A DNA stretch of 64,000 nt from Candidatus Dadabacteria bacterium (GTDB taxonomy: Bacteria; Desulfobacterota_D; UBA1144; Nemesobacterales; Nemesobacteraceae). This document shows positions 55,538 to 64,000 of the stretch, piece after piece; position 1 is the stretch's first letter, and the number at the start of each line of letters is the position of its first letter. Position numbers and translations under genes: made by a program. Below the pieces are notes generated by a model that was given only the letters and a program-made list of their open reading frames with translations, did no database searches and was not told where the DNA came from. The stretch lies in assembly GCA_951812945.1 (NCBI GenBank), contig CATOTB010000005.1:62001-126000 (forward strand), written 5' to 3'.

Positions 55538-57247
55538 ATGTTTCTCTGGAAACGCTTTTTCCCTTTCTCTACTGTCTTGTTCTTCTCTGTTGCCTTGGCG
55601 TTTTTCAGTTTTACCTCGTGCGGAGATTCCGACAGCAACGTAAGCTTTGACCATGGAGTCGCAAGCGGTGACTCGCTTTCGGACAGGGTGATTCTCTGGA
55701 CAAGAGCGACTCCGCCCGAGTCACGGGGGACAGTGGAAGTTACGGTTGAAGTAGCCACAGATGCGGAATTCACGAATCTTGTGGGTGGTCCGGTTACGAC
55801 TACCACTACGGCTGAGCAGGATTATACGATAAAAGTTGATTTTGAGGGGCTTTCGGCCGGTACCGTTTACTACTACAGGTTCCGTTCGGACGGTGTGACG
55901 TCACAGACCGGACGCACCAAGACCCTGCCGCAGGGCGATGTAAGTTCCGTCAGGCTGGCCGTGTTTTCATGCGCTAGCTATGCCTCCGGTTACTTTAACG
56001 TCTATGCTCATGCCAGGGATGCCGACGTGGATGCCGTTTTGCATCTGGGAGATTATATCTACGAGTACGATACCGAAGGTTTAAGTCTCGCGAATTCGGA
56101 AGAAATAGTAAGGAATTTGCCGGCGGATAACGATATTGAAATCCTGACTCTTGATGATTATCGAAAGCGCTATGCGCTCTACCGATCAAACTCGCGGCTT
56201 CAGGAACTGCACGCCGCGCATCCTTTCATCACGATATGGGACGATCATGAGGTTGCGGATAATTCTTACAAGGACGGTGCCTCTAATCACAACGAGGGGG
56301 AAGGCGATTTCGAGACGCGAAAAATGGCTGCTTTACAGGCCTACTATGAGTGGATGCCGATTCGTGAGAATACACAAGGGCGCGAGGCTGCCTACCGCAG
56401 TTTTTCTTTCGGAAACTTGGTGGATATTCACATGCTCGAAACCCGTTTAGTGGCGAGGGACAAACAACTTAATTATGAAGATTATTTCACGCAGGATGGA
56501 ATTGATGTTCAGCGTCTCCAGATGGACATGCAGTCGCAGACGCTTCTTGGCTCCACTCAGCTTGACTGGCTGCTTGAGCAACTGACCGATTCGGCTGCCA
56601 CCTGGCAGGTTCTGGGTCAGCAGTCGCTTATGGGCAGGATGAATCTTCCGGCCGAACTGCTGGTTCATTTGGAGAATCCGTCGTCGCAGCTCGCACTTGA
56701 TGTTCTGGAACTGACGGGAATTAAAGCTAGGGTGCTGCGAGGTGATCCTTCGCTGACTCAGGATGAACTGGGACGTATAAATACGGTGCTTCCCTATAAT
56801 CTTGACGCCTGGGACGGTTACCCTGCGGAACGGGAGGTGGTGCTGGGCGCGGCTTACAGTGCGGATAAGAACCTTGTGGTGCTTGCCGGGGATACCCATA
56901 ACGGATGGGCGAACAACCTTAAGGACGCGCGGGGAAACAGGGTAGGCGTTGAGTTTGCGGGACCTGGCGTAACATCGGGAGGTATCGAGGCTGTTCTAGG
57001 CTTGTCGGAGGCGTTTGCGGCACCGTTTTCCCAAGCCGTTGAAACCTTGATTGACGACCTTGTTTACTCCAACGCAAGTGACCGCGGTTACATGGTCGTG
57101 AGCTTCACTCCGCGGGAGGCTCGCTCCGAGTGGATATATGTCGATACAGTTAAGCACCCGGAATTCAGTGAGAAGACCTCCGCTTCGAAGATGCTCAAAG
57201 TGCTTCCGGGAGCAGACAACCGTAAGCTGGTTCCTGTTGGCAATTAA
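55538..57247 (+). CDS. PhoD-like alkaline phosphatase, lipoprotein (copy 2)
   Basis: A 569-residue homologue of the gene 160 bases upstream, with the same order of motifs (VSFDHGVASGDSLSDRVILWTR, SCASY, HLGDYIYEYD, TIWDDHEVADNSY, LAGDTHNGWA). It is probably a lipoprotein: the lipobox FSFTSC gives Cys28, and a strong AAGGAGG precedes the ATG. The two copies thus have different anchors, suggesting inner-membrane versus outer-membrane placement after a tandem duplication. Confidence 0.92.
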   Translation: MFLWKRFFPFSTVLFFSVALAFFSFTSCGDSDSNVSFDHGVASGDSLSDRVILWTRATPPESRGTVEVTVEVATDAEFTNLVGGPVTTTTTAEQDYTIKVDFEGLSAGTVYYYRFRSDGVTSQTGRTKTLPQGDVSSVRLAVFSCASYASGYFNVYAHARDADVDAVLHLGDYIYEYDTEGLSLANSEEIVRNLPADNDIEILTLDDYRKRYALYRSNSRLQELHAAHPFITIWDDHEVADNSYKDGASNHNEGEGDFETRKMAALQAYYEWMPIRENTQGREAAYRSFSFGNLVDIHMLETRLVARDKQLNYEDYFTQDGIDVQRLQMDMQSQTLLGSTQLDWLLEQLTDSAATWQVLGQQSLMGRMNLPAELLVHLENPSSQLALDVLELTGIKARVLRGDPSLTQDELGRINTVLPYNLDAWDGYPAEREVVLGAAYSADKNLVVLAGDTHNGWANNLKDARGNRVGVEFAGPGVTSGGIEAVLGLSEAFAAPFSQAVETLIDDLVYSNASDRGYMVVSFTPREARSEWIYVDTVKHPEFSEKTSASKMLKVLPGADNRKLVPVGN

Positions 57248-57389
57248 TTTTTTCTCCGAAAGGGAAAATCACGCGATTTATACCAGATCCTTGTTTAATG
57301 ATTCTTTGCGCAATCTTCCAGTTGTAAACGAGTTTTTTTTGCTTGAAAATGCTCAGAGTGATCCGGTTTGTCACGAGTATCAGCATTAT

Positions 57390-58230
57390 ATGGATGGATC
57401 TTCAAGATGCACCTGTGCTGTTGAATACGACACTGTTCTGGGAGGAACAAAAAGCGTCTTGATAGGTGGGTTTGATCACGATGTGAACGATCAGGCCATA
57501 GGTCGCCTTGAATGTGCCCCGTATAACCCCGCCGTAACGGCAGAAGACGTAACCGCAAGCCAATTCATAAGCGAAAGCCAAAGCCGAGAAACCCTAAGAA
57601 CCTTTGTAAAGGAAGCAATTAAGAGAATGGTTGCTCTGGCAGAACAACCGGGAGAAGGTGGGGGGGGGATTGAGAAGTGCTCTTGCAAAAATAGGATGCC
57701 TCGGAAAGGAAGGACCTTGGAAGTCTGGTTCTATATATCTCTTTATTATGAGAGACCGAGCCACGGGGGTTCCTACGGTGGTTGTTAACGGCAACAACCC
57801 GGAGTTCACCGGTAGTGATTTTGTGGATGTTCTTGACGAGGATGGAATTGACATTGGAGCCGAGATACTTAAAGTTGCGGGAGAAGACGGAGCAGGAAGC
57901 TTTGTCGAGTATAAATGGGACAATCCGCTTATAGAAGAGGACGATCTCACTACACCTGGGATGTCCCCCGGCAGGTCACCCAAGATCAGCTATGTTGAAG
58001 GAGTAACATTTTCCGTACTAGGGACGAACACGGTTTTCATTTTCGGTTCCGGTATTTATAAACCGCTAGAAGCGGGTAGTGGAACCAGTGACGACATGGA
58101 TAGTGACGGTGACGACGGGTGTGCGATTGCGGGGATGGGTAGTAAGCCAGGGAGCACTGGTTTCAACCTGTTTTTGATAGTCTTTTCCTTCTGTCTTGCT
58201 TTTTGGTGGGAAGGCCGGTCAAAAAAGTAA
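57390..58230 (+). pseudogene. Truncated Cache-domain protein with a G9-tract frameshift
   Basis: Homologous to the second half of the protein at 50114-51352. The first frame (open before 57390, MDGSSRCTCAVEYD) reads GGTKSVLIGGFDHD and RTFVKEAIKRMVALAEQ up to a run of nine G at 57660-57668. The second frame continues with LRSALAKIGCLGKEGPWKSGSIYLFIM, a Cache repeat with GSFVEYKWDNPL, and a terminal membrane helix with WWEGRSKK; one more G joins them. A signal peptide and the first Cache repeat are missing, because the PhoD gene ends just upstream. It may be a decaying copy or a phase-variable gene. Confidence 0.7.
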
Positions 58231-58343
58231 AGCGAATTTTCATATGATGCTTTTTTGTACGCGGAGATGGACTCTGGGTTGTTGTACGGACCTCTATTGA
58301 ATTTGGCGGAAGCATTTTGAGGTGCGGCGCTAACCGGGTTTCA

Positions 58344-58374
58344 TTGACAGGCTTGCAAAAAGTCGGATGATACT
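58344..58374 (+). promoter_or_regulatory. Possible promoter of rpoZ
   Basis: A perfect TTGACA (58344-58349) is followed by GATACT (58369-58374), about 60 bases before rpoZ. The 19-base spacing is long and the -10 box has two mismatches, so this is only a candidate. Confidence 0.35.
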
Positions 58375-58437
58375 GTGTGCTATGTTTTTAATGAACCCGG
58401 TAGTTTGAATCTGGTATTGAAAGGAAGGTAGAAAACT

Positions 58438-58650
58438 ATGGCTAGAATTACAATTGAAGACTGTTTAGAGAAAGTTGAAAACAGGTTCGCTCTTTCCATC
58501 GCGGCGATGAAAAGGGCAAGCCAGATATCCAAAGGGGCTACCATAGTAGCGTCTGAGAACGACGACAACAAGCATGTCGTTTCGGCGTTACGAGAGATAG
58601 CCGAGGGAAAGGTAGACGTCATATATCCCAAAGACAGGGACAATTACTGA
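58438..58650 (+). CDS. rpoZ: RNA polymerase omega subunit
   Basis: A 70-residue omega subunit that assists folding of beta-prime. It reads [30 protein letters not shown] with the conserved R.tRDCL-like N-terminal helix and ALREIAEGK near the C terminus. GAAAGGAAGG precedes the ATG. No gmk or spoT gene adjoins it. Confidence 0.94.
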   Translation: MARITIEDCLEKVENRFALSIAAMKRASQISKGATIVASENDDNKHVVSALREIAEGKVDVIYPKDRDNY

Positions 58651-58716
58651 TCAAGCGCCTTGAAAATAAACCCGCGTGCGGTCTTAAATCGCACTCAGTG
58701 AGGTAAAAATCCTTTT

Positions 58717-60663
58717 ATGCTTTCGGTAGGCATAGACGCGGGAGGAACTTTTACTGATTTCGTTTTTTTCGACGGAAAAAATATATCGGTAAACAAGGTT
58801 CCTTCTACTCCCCGCGATCCTTCGATAGCAGTGCTCAAGGGACTTAGAAGCCATCCCATTGAGTTCTCCGACATATCAGAAATTATCCACGGAACCACCG
58901 TGGCCACAAACACTCTTTTGGAGCGGCAAGGGGCTAAAACCTGCCTTATCACCACAAAAGGTTTTGAAGACGTAATAGAAATCAGGCGTCAGAACAGGGA
59001 AAAACTGTACGATCTGTCTTGGAATCCCGAGATTTCCTTGGTCCCCTCGGAACTCAGGTTTGGTGTTTCCGAGAGAACGGATTACCGTGGATGCGTGCTC
59101 GTCAGTCCCGATGAGGTAGAAGTAACGGAAATAATAGAGAAAATATCTTCTCTCGGTGTTGAGGCGATAGCGGTCTGTTTTCTCCATTCATATGCGAACC
59201 CAGAGAATGAACGTGCGGTTGGTGCCACGTTCGGCAAACTTGGCGTCCCGATTACCCTCTCTTCGGAACTCGTTGCGGAATTCAGGGAGTATGAAAGAAC
59301 TTCAACGACCGTTTTGAATTCCTACCTGATTCCCAAAGTGAGCGAATACATGCGTTCTCTTTCCCGCCGCCTAGAGGGAGAATCTCTCTCCATCATGCAG
59401 TCAAACGGGGGGGTCATATCGGCCGAGCAGGCGGCCGAGGGACCCGCAAAGATAGTTCTCTCTGGTCCCGCGGGAGGAGTGGTCGGGGCTTTTGAGATAT
59501 GTGCGCTCTCCGGCAGAAAGAGAATCATTACCTACGACATGGGAGGAACTTCGACTGACATATCGCTTTGCGACGGCAAAATAAGCTTTACGACCGAAAA
59601 CACCTTGGGTGGTGCCGCGCTCAAAGTGCCGATGATAAACATTTCCACTATAGGGGCCGGGGGAGGTTCGATCGCCTACATGGCCGAGGGGGGCATCCTA
59701 AAGGTCGGGCCGCGAAGCGCCGGTGCCGACCCCGGTCCCGCATGTTATGGAAAAGGTGTTTTGCCGACCGTGACGGATGCCAATATAGTTCTCGGGAGAA
59801 TGGATCCCGGATGGTTTCTGGGAGGGGAGATGAAGATATACCCGAAGAGGTCATTTGAGGCGCTTCGTTCTCTTGCGCCGGATCACCCAATGGAGGATAT
59901 AGCGGAATCGGTAATCAGAATTTCCAACTCGAACATGGAAAAAGCGCTTCGCGTGATATCGGTCGGGAGGGGCTACGACCCGAGGGAGTTCTCCCTTGTT
60001 TCATTCGGTGGCGCGGGAGGTCTTCACGCCTGCGACCTCGCCCGTTCACTTGGTATCCGGGAAGTCGTTTTTCCGAGGAATCCCGGGGCGCTTTCCGCAT
60101 ACGGCATGCTCCTTGCCGATTCCTTCAAGGATTACGGAGTTACGTTTTTTTCTTCCGCGGATGATGATCATCTCGAGGAGACAGACCGAAAGTTTGCGGA
60201 CCTCGAAAAGTTTGCGCACACGGACCTCGGAAGAGATGACCTCAGGTTTGAAAAACAAGTCGACGCAAGATACCGAAGACAGTCCCATGAACTCACGATT
60301 CCCTACAGTGAATCCATGGCCCGCGATTTTCACTGCGAGCACGAGAGGGTGTACGGGTACATGAAGGAATCTTCCGTCGTCGAGGTCGTGACTCTGAGGC
60401 TAAGGGCTTATATCCCCGGTCGAAAGATAAAAGTTCTGCCTGCTTCCAGTGGAGGCCCGGAACCTCGGTTCTCCTCTAAAGAGGTGATTTTTGAGGGCAG
60501 AAAAATAAGGGTGAGGTGCTGTGAAAGAGAAAAGCTCCGACCGGGTTTTCGCTTTGCGGGCCCCTGTGTTCTTTACGAGAGAACCGCGACTGCTTTTATT
60601 CCTCCCGATACCGAATGCGAAGTGGACGATTACGGGAGCGTTGTAGTGAACATCGGTTCTTGA
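58717..60663 (+). CDS. Hydantoinase A / oxoprolinase family protein
   Basis: A 648-residue ATP-grasp-independent HyuA-like protein of the hydantoinase/oxoprolinase/acetone-carboxylase group. The N-terminal ATPase-like motif GIDAGGTFTDFV and the IIHGTTVATNTLLER segment are diagnostic; YDMGGTSTDISLC and FGGAGGLHACDLA follow. The HyuB partner that normally lies next to it is absent here, so the reaction (hydrolysis of a cyclic amide or a carboxylation) cannot be named. It ends 12 bases before the Nudix gene. Confidence 0.9.
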   Translation: MLSVGIDAGGTFTDFVFFDGKNISVNKVPSTPRDPSIAVLKGLRSHPIEFSDISEIIHGTTVATNTLLERQGAKTCLITTKGFEDVIEIRRQNREKLYDLSWNPEISLVPSELRFGVSERTDYRGCVLVSPDEVEVTEIIEKISSLGVEAIAVCFLHSYANPENERAVGATFGKLGVPITLSSELVAEFREYERTSTTVLNSYLIPKVSEYMRSLSRRLEGESLSIMQSNGGVISAEQAAEGPAKIVLSGPAGGVVGAFEICALSGRKRIITYDMGGTSTDISLCDGKISFTTENTLGGAALKVPMINISTIGAGGGSIAYMAEGGILKVGPRSAGADPGPACYGKGVLPTVTDANIVLGRMDPGWFLGGEMKIYPKRSFEALRSLAPDHPMEDIAESVIRISNSNMEKALRVISVGRGYDPREFSLVSFGGAGGLHACDLARSLGIREVVFPRNPGALSAYGMLLADSFKDYGVTFFSSADDDHLEETDRKFADLEKFAHTDLGRDDLRFEKQVDARYRRQSHELTIPYSESMARDFHCEHERVYGYMKESSVVEVVTLRLRAYIPGRKIKVLPASSGGPEPRFSSKEVIFEGRKIRVRCCEREKLRPGFRFAGPCVLYERTATAFIPPDTECEVDDYGSVVVNIGS

Positions 60664-60675
60664 GAGCTTTTTTAA

Positions 60676-61272
60676 ATGCGCGCAATTAACGTACGGGAAG
60701 AAATAAGAAAAACCTTGAATCCTCCGGGAACACTCTTTGATCCTGGCGAGGGACTTCTTGCATCCGCCGTGCTGGTCATGCTCTGCGAGCGGGGAGGAGA
60801 TTATGGAATATGGTTTATAAAAAGAACCGAATACAGGGATGATGCTTTCTCAGGCCACGTCGCCTTTCCGGGCGGGAAGAAAAAACAAAGCGATGCGACT
60901 CTTGTCGATACGGCTTTGAGGGAAGCCGGGGAGGAACTTGGTTTTGACGCTGCAAAAGAAGTGGAAATTCTAGGGGAAATGGATTTCGTGCGTCCCTACA
61001 CCCCTTCCGTCAGTCAGTATGCGGTAAAGCCCTTTGTATCCATGATAGGCGGTGGGGTGGAGTTTACTCCCAATTACGAGGTGTCGGAATTTTTTTGGGT
61101 TTCCATCTCACATCTGATTAACCCCAAAAACCGCGATGTGAGGGAAAGAAAACGGGATGGGAAAGTGATAGATGATCAGGTGTTTGCTTACCGCAATCAC
61201 ATAATATGGGGACTTACGGGGAGAATACTCGACGAATTCTTCAAGAGAACTTTGGGATGTTTCACGAGGTGA
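60676..61272 (+). CDS. Nudix hydrolase, CoA pyrophosphatase type
   Basis: A 198-residue protein whose Nudix box reads GGKKKQSDATLVDTALREAGEELGF (residues about 69-93). Replacement of the first glutamate by Asp and the TALREAGEELGF end match the UPF0035/CoA-pyrophosphatase branch, which cleaves oxidised CoA or related dinucleotides. It is probably co-transcribed with the HyuA-like gene. Confidence 0.9.
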   Translation: MRAINVREEIRKTLNPPGTLFDPGEGLLASAVLVMLCERGGDYGIWFIKRTEYRDDAFSGHVAFPGGKKKQSDATLVDTALREAGEELGFDAAKEVEILGEMDFVRPYTPSVSQYAVKPFVSMIGGGVEFTPNYEVSEFFWVSISHLINPKNRDVRERKRDGKVIDDQVFAYRNHIIWGLTGRILDEFFKRTLGCFTR

Positions 61273-61337
61273 TGTTTAAATCTGCCTGATGATCGTGTAA
61301 ATTTCTGGAAATCTAAAAAAGATGGAGATCGAAACTC

Positions 61338-61766
61338 ATGGCTGCGGTTAACAAGGCTATAATACTTGGTAATCTGGGAAGAGACCCGGAAGTAAGGTAT
61401 ACGTCGGATGGAAAGGCGGTTACCAATTTCTCTGTCGCTACAACAGAAAAATGGAGAGACAGGGACGGAAATTCCCAGGAGCGCACCGAGTGGCACAGAA
61501 TAGTTGTTTTTGACAGGCTCGGAGAGGTCTGCGGCGAGTATCTTTCCAAAGGAAGTTCCGTTTACGTGGAGGGTTATCTAAGAACCCGCTCATGGGATGA
61601 CAGGGAAGGCAACAAAAGATATACGACCGAGATCGTGGGAAGAACTGTGCAGTTTCTCTCTGCTAGAGGGGAGAGCGGAAGGCAAGGAGGCGGAGCGTCT
61701 TCTGCAGGAGATGATTTTGCCTACGAAGAGGCAGGCGGTCTCACGGACGACGATGTTCCGTTCTGA
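61338..61766 (+). CDS. ssb: Single-stranded DNA-binding protein
   Basis: A 142-residue SSB. The OB fold begins [25 protein letters not shown], with [14 protein letters not shown] in the core; a short Gly-rich linker leads to the acidic tip DDDVPF, which docks repair partners. Length and tip are typical. A GGAG site precedes the ATG. Confidence 0.96.
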   Translation: MAAVNKAIILGNLGRDPEVRYTSDGKAVTNFSVATTEKWRDRDGNSQERTEWHRIVVFDRLGEVCGEYLSKGSSVYVEGYLRTRSWDDREGNKRYTTEIVGRTVQFLSARGESGRQGGGASSAGDDFAYEEAGGLTDDDVPF

Positions 61767-61797
61767 TTCTTTTGGTTTTTACTGACAAACTAAGGTT

Positions 61798-63183
61798 ATG
61801 TCTCTGGCCGTTATAATCCTGGCGGCAGGCAAGGGAGTCCGCATGAATTCCGAACTCCCCAAGGTGCTGCACCCCATCCTGAAGAAACCCATGTTGCGCT
61901 ACGTTCTCGACGCGGCCCGGGATATGGAGCCCGAGAGAATTGTGCTTGTCCTGGGGCATGACTCCGAACTAGTGAAAGAGGCGGTTTCGGATTGCCCGGT
62001 GGATACGGTCATTCAGGAACCGCAGCTTGGAACGGGACACGCGGTTTTATGCTGCGAAGATGCTTTTCGGGATTTTTCAGGAGATATCTTAATACTTAGC
62101 GGAGATGTCCCCGCGACGGGTGTTTCCACTCTGGGTGAGTTTATGGATTCTCACGTGAAAAACAGTGCGGACGTTTCCTTCATATCCACCCTAGTTGAGG
62201 ACCCCAGCGGATACGGCAGGGTGTTGAGGAATGCAGAAGGGGAAGTGCTTCGCATAGTTGAGGATAAAGACGCTACCGCTGACGAGAAAAAAGAAAAAGA
62301 AATAAATGCCGGAATTTACTGCGTGAATTCTTCTTTTCTCTGGGAAAGTCTGGACGGACTTGATACGGAGAACAACCAGGGAGAGTATTATCTGCCGGGA
62401 ATCGTAAATCTCTGCGTTTCCCGCAAGCGCGGTCTTCAGGCTTTTGCATTGTCCAACCCAAAGGAGGTGTCTGGAGTGAACAGCAGAGAACAGCTCGGCG
62501 AAGCGGAAAAAACCATAAGGCTTGCGATAAACCGCCGACACATGGAAAACGGGGTTACAATAGTGGATCCCGAAACCGCTTACATATCGGATTCCGTCAG
62601 CATAGGCAAAGATACGACGGTGTATCCGAATACCTATATTTATGGTGAAACTCGTATCGGGGAAAACTGCCGGGTAGGACCCTCCGTATACGTCGAGGAT
62701 TCACAAATAGGAGATAACGTTGAGATAAGGTTCTCTTCCTATCTTACTGAGTGCGAGGTGGAAGACGGAGTTGTAATGGGGCCTTTCTGTCATCTCCGCC
62801 CCGAGGCCAGAATAAAAAGCGGGGCCAAGATCGGAAACTTCGTCGAGATAAAGAAATCGAATATAGGAGTCGGTTCCAAGGTTCCTCATCTTTCCTATGT
62901 GGGAGATGCCGATATCGGCGCCGGAGTTAATATCGGTGCCGGAACCATTACCTGCAACTATGATGGTGTGAACAAGCACAGAACCGTGGTGGAAGATGGT
63001 GCTTTCATAGGAAGTGACACAATGCTGGTTGCGCCTATAAAGGTCGGAAAGGGCGCTACTACCGCGGCGGGCTCCACGGTAACTAAAGACGTTTCCCCGG
63101 GCGCTCTTGCCATAGAACGTGCGGGACAGAAGGAAATAACTGGCTGGGCGGAGAGAAAGAGGGTCAAGAAGGGGAAATCCTGA
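61798..63183 (+). CDS. glmU: Bifunctional GlcNAc-1-phosphate uridyltransferase / GlcN-1-phosphate acetyltransferase
   Basis: Makes UDP-GlcNAc for peptidoglycan and LPS. The 461 residues comprise an N-terminal pyrophosphorylase domain (LAAGKGVRMNSELPKVLHPILKK, then GDVPATGVSTL) and a C-terminal left-handed beta-helix acetyltransferase (GEYYLPGIVNL linker, hexapeptide repeats such as IGAGVNIGAGTITCNYDG). glmS begins one base after its stop, so both early UDP-GlcNAc steps are one operon. Confidence 0.96.
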   Translation: MSLAVIILAAGKGVRMNSELPKVLHPILKKPMLRYVLDAARDMEPERIVLVLGHDSELVKEAVSDCPVDTVIQEPQLGTGHAVLCCEDAFRDFSGDILILSGDVPATGVSTLGEFMDSHVKNSADVSFISTLVEDPSGYGRVLRNAEGEVLRIVEDKDATADEKKEKEINAGIYCVNSSFLWESLDGLDTENNQGEYYLPGIVNLCVSRKRGLQAFALSNPKEVSGVNSREQLGEAEKTIRLAINRRHMENGVTIVDPETAYISDSVSIGKDTTVYPNTYIYGETRIGENCRVGPSVYVEDSQIGDNVEIRFSSYLTECEVEDGVVMGPFCHLRPEARIKSGAKIGNFVEIKKSNIGVGSKVPHLSYVGDADIGAGVNIGAGTITCNYDGVNKHRTVVEDGAFIGSDTMLVAPIKVGKGATTAAGSTVTKDVSPGALAIERAGQKEITGWAERKRVKKGKS

Positions 63184-63184
63184 G

Positions 63185-64000
63185 ATGTGCGGAATAGTTG
63201 GATACGTGGGAATTTCTGAGAGAACAAAAAGCGTTCTCTGCGAAAGCCTGGGAAGGCTTGAGTACAGGGGATACGATTCTTCCGGGATATGCTTTGTTGA
63301 AAACGGCCGCTCCCGCGTCATAAGAAGCGAAGGAAAACTTGAAAACCTTCTCTTAAAGCTAAAAGACTGCGAGGTGACTTCTTCCCTCGGAATCGCTCAC
63401 ACCAGATGGGCCACTCACGGCGACCCTTCGGAGCGAAACGCCCACCCCCAGGTATCTGGCCCGATAAGCGTGGTGCATAACGGCATAGTGGAGAACTACC
63501 CCGAACTCAAGGAGGAACTTACCGCGGCCGGTTACGAATTCCGCTCCGATACCGATACCGAGGTTATCTCTCACCTGATCCGTGATTTTACGGAAAAAGG
63601 AAACTCTCTTCTTGAATCAACGAGGAAAGCGTTTGAAAAAATAGAGGGTTCTTACGCCGTGGCTGTAATGTCGGATACGGAGCCCGGGAAGATAATCGCC
63701 ACAAGGCGTTTTTCTCCTCTTATAATAGCGCGCAGCGGAAACGAATGTTTTCTGGCTTCTGATATCCCGGCGATTCTGCCCTATACCAGAGAGTTTGTTT
63801 TTCTTGAGGATAACGATTTCGTAGTTCTGGACGAAAACGGCATCTCGATAACCGACGCGGCCGGCGAAGTGGTTAAAAGAGCGCCGACGGTTGTGGACTG
63901 GGACCATTCGGCAACCGAGAAATCGGGCTACCGTCATTACATGCTGAAGGAAATCTTCGAACAGCCTAGGGCAATTTTCGATACGCTTCGGGGAAAATTC
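63185..64000 (+). CDS. glmS: Glutamine-fructose-6-phosphate aminotransferase, N-terminal part
   Basis: Converts fructose-6-phosphate and glutamine to glucosamine-6-phosphate. The 3' end lies outside the window; 272 codons are visible without interruption. The mature N terminus starts with the catalytic Cys after the initiator Met (MCGIVGYVG), and RWATHGDPSERNAHP plus VHNGIVENY are the class II glutaminase signatures. It follows glmU directly, the common glmU-glmS order. Confidence 0.96.
   Translation, partial: MCGIVGYVGISERTKSVLCESLGRLEYRGYDSSGICFVENGRSRVIRSEGKLENLLLKLKDCEVTSSLGIAHTRWATHGDPSERNAHPQVSGPISVVHNGIVENYPELKEELTAAGYEFRSDTDTEVISHLIRDFTEKGNSLLESTRKAFEKIEGSYAVAVMSDTEPGKIIATRRFSPLIIARSGNECFLASDIPAILPYTREFVFLEDNDFVVLDENGISITDAAGEVVKRAPTVVDWDHSATEKSGYRHYMLKEIFEQPRAIFDTLRGKF

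Overview
The window is a contiguous stretch of bacterial chromosome, densely coding on both strands, with base composition near half G+C by eye. It reads as a Gram-negative heterotroph. There is a TonB-dependent receptor, a TolC-type outer-membrane channel, a TraT-like lipoprotein and several lipoproteins. It also has sigma-54, glutaminyl-tRNA synthetase, an oxygen-dependent TCA enzyme (2-oxoglutarate dehydrogenase E1/E2), a photolyase, an ammonium transporter and PhoD-type phosphatases. Gene order (rpoN-hpf-ptsN-hprK-rapZ-EIIA-Man) and the enzyme set would suit a deltaproteobacterial or Dadabacteria-like lineage, but I cannot fix the taxon without a search. I see no prophage, transposase, CRISPR array or rRNA.

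Layout. 1-7427 (+): end of a thioredoxin-fold gene, glnS, a crotonase, a GNAT acetyltransferase, purU, a MoxR ATPase/CoxE-like VWA pair and a PhzF isomerase. 7456-7688: a strong promoter followed by tRNA-Cys and tRNA-Leu. 7792-10290: TonB-dependent receptor. 10438-16575 (-): the nitrogen-PTS/sigma-54 cluster (rpoN, hpf, ptsN, hprK, rapZ, EIIA-Man) with an unknown helical protein, a NagD-like phosphatase and a very acidic 63-residue protein downstream. 16844-18921: orphan peptide-binding lipoprotein and a DUF2905 membrane protein. 18942-22274 (-): eno-leuC-leuD. 22746-24140 (+): an ammonium transporter of clearly different composition. 24237-27291 (-): TolC/MacA/ABC-ATPase export operon without its permease. 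27327-31855: hemW, a DUF1285-like gene with yjbQ, then ugd and a nucleotide-sugar epimerase. 31967-36702 (+): topA-recG. 36879-41036 (-): sucA-sucB. 41214-42105: a divergent MarR regulator/mini-thioredoxin pair around a perfect palindrome. 42160-49969: aspS, traT-like gene, photolyase, broken era, crotonase, arsC, alcohol dehydrogenase. 50114-58230: Cache-domain protein, two tandem split-zinc-ribbon proteins, hisIE, two tandem PhoD phosphatases and a truncated Cache paralogue. 58438-64000 (+): rpoZ, hyuA-like gene, CoA-type Nudix hydrolase, ssb, glmU and the start of glmS.

Sequence quality matters here. Seven sites look like the loss of one base from a short homopolymer: four in era, one in eno, one at the start of leuD, one in the truncated Cache gene. 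Since era and eno are normally essential, most of these are probably sequencing or assembly errors rather than biology. The G9 tract in the Cache gene is the one place where real slippage is also credible.

Most interesting candidates: the tandem FmdB-like proteins whose zinc ribbon is split by about 90 residues; the MarR-with-cysteine-tail/mini-thioredoxin pair with its operator; the export operon that lost its permease next to a foreign-looking amt gene; and the paired PhoD/Cache paralogues.
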